Under the pieces are notes generated by a model. The model was given only the letters and a program-made list of their open reading frames with translations. It did not search any database and was not told where the DNA came from. Positions 62,970-64,000 of a stretch of 64,000 bases of DNA are shown in pieces (position 1 is the first letter of the stretch; every line of letters begins with the position of its first letter). This stretch comes from Diplolepis rosae. Taxonomy: Eukaryota; Arthropoda; Insecta; Hymenoptera; Diplolepididae. Location: the NCBI GenBank assembly GCA_030998225.1, contig JAPYXD010000403.1, positions 310,001-374,000 of the forward strand, written 5' to 3'. Both the position numbers and the translations under genes were made by a program.

Positions 62970-64000
62970 TTTCTTACCACTTTGCTTCATTTTTTTCCTT
63001 TTTTCTTTTTGCTTGAAAGCAAAAACCCTTTTCGTTTCGTAGGACGTGGACTAGGCCTACAGGGGATACCACGTAAAAAAACGAGCCTTAAACTCTACCT
63101 CCGTGGTGGTGTGGAAAGGAGTTTTATTTCAGAATATTTGGGATTCTCTAAGAATGAACCAGCTTTTTTATTTTAATATTTCAAATGTGTTTTCTTTCTT
63201 TTATGTTTAAGGCAAAAACTAGATCTAAAAAAAGCAAAAAAACCTATTTCTCTAATTGCGTCCAAGATTAGAGCAGAATCTATGCAACCGATTGTTAAAG
63301 GTTTTAAAAGTTTTCGCTTTAATTTAAAAAGCAAGTCTTCATAGTATTTTACTAAGTAATGAAAGTATGTCTACAATTGTTTTCTTGAATCCTACCCAAA
63401 GGTCAAACATGGTGCAAAAATGTCGTAAAATAAGAAAAATGTCTGAGTACTTTGAAGAAGTTTTTCTAAATCGATATGTATCATATTCCAATAATATTTA
63501 GGAATATTTATTAAAATATTCATCTTCTAAATTTGTTTGATTAATGTACAGAGTACACTTTATATTTGAAATTTGTATACACTCTAAATCTGAATCAGTC
63601 AAATTTTCACTGATTGAATCAGTGATTTGCCTTTTCACTGAATCATCAGTGGAAACAATATTTTTCACTGTTAAATCAGTTACTATTCACTGAAGTAATC
63701 AGTGAAATTTGACTGATTCACAGTAACCTGTTTTTAGTTATTTAAATCAGTCAAATTTCACTGATAATCAGTAGATTTTGACTGATTCATATTTGAAATT
63801 TGTACAGTTTTTAAAAAAATCCGAAACTTTTTGAATTTAGTAGTTTATTTATAAAATTTGAGAATGTTGTAGTTGATATTTCTATATAGAACTTTAAGCA
63901 TTTATGGACATAAAATTTCATTTAAAGTTTCTTCTATCGGTATTCAAAACTTTCAACAATTTTGCAATATCAGTCAAATGCTTAATTTGACAGAGTATTT
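62970..64000 (-). repeat. Right inverted arm of the hAT-type element (truncated by window end)
   Basis: Mirror of the left arm, including the CAGTCAAA/TCAGTGAAA array at about 63590-63785. The match is still running at base 64000. Confidence 0.9.

Larger units (their letters stand above)
60032..64000 (-). mobile_element. hAT-type transposon with inverted arms of at least 1 kb (runs off the window)
   Basis: Two nearly identical inverted arms (60032-61060 and about 62970-64000) flank a transposase pseudogene on the minus strand. The arms still match at the window edge, so the true length and termini are unknown. hAT termini are normally 10-30 bp, so the long arms suggest either a second, inverted partial copy or an unusual terminal structure. 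Confidence 0.75.

Overview
This window looks like repeat-rich, AT-rich intergenic DNA of an arthropod, most likely an insect. The reasons are several Ty3/gypsy-type LTR elements including an errantivirus-like one, Tc1/mariner and hAT transposase remains, a Penelope-like element, an I/R1-type LINE with RNase H, a CCTAACC-type motif and an arthropod TCAGT initiator in an LTR. I see no convincing single-copy host gene, no tRNA or rRNA gene and no CRISPR array. The insect order cannot be fixed from this sequence alone.

The main content is one young, very large retrovirus-like element on the minus strand (17680-35154, about 17.5 kb). It has two LTRs of 848 and 850 bp that I find differing by one substitution and one 2-bp indel. 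It has a tRNA-Gly-type primer binding site, a polypurine tract, gag, pro-pol (broken in several places), and then a downstream block of about 7.5 kb with eight further reading frames. In transcription order these are a 93-aa CARD-like protein, a chuvirus-type glycoprotein (Env1, one stop codon), a protein with two dsRNA-binding domains, a dsRBD plus CCHC-knuckle protein, an errantivirus/baculovirus F-type envelope (Env2), two small paralogous Cys-rich proteins, and a third dsRBD plus CCHC protein. Gag, protease, RT/RNase H and integrase are the replication core. The two envelopes would serve entry or egress. The dsRBD proteins are candidate RNA-silencing suppressors and the CARD-like protein a candidate regulator of apoptosis or immunity. 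Both of those roles are inferences.

Left of it: 1-2.9 kb has nothing I recognise. 3.1-5.5 kb is a decayed Ty3/gypsy copy (integrase, a zinc-knuckle ORF after pol, start of its 3' LTR), interrupted by a 5'-truncated LINE (5471-8769) flanked by an exact 100-bp duplication. 8976-11563 is a broken Penelope-like element with about 0.2-kb terminal inverted repeats that carry hammerhead-like motifs, itself interrupted by a perfect 137-bp inverted repeat. 13.1-16.9 kb has a small acidic ORF and four copies of a double-hairpin repeat. 17.1-17.4 kb holds motifs like those in the leader of the large element.

Right of it: 35.2-44.4 kb and 53.2-55.3 kb are nested non-coding dispersed repeats with TGTTACGTACG ends, in both orientations, plus a palindrome at 44.1-44.4 kb. 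44.8-50.4 kb has four Tc1/mariner-type relics. 50.7-52.9 kb is a second decayed gypsy copy of the 3-kb family. 57.6-58.2 kb is a dimeric satellite, and 58.9-59.5 kb is GC-rich tandem repeat DNA. 60.0 kb to the window end is a hAT-type element with inverted arms of at least 1 kb, running off the edge.
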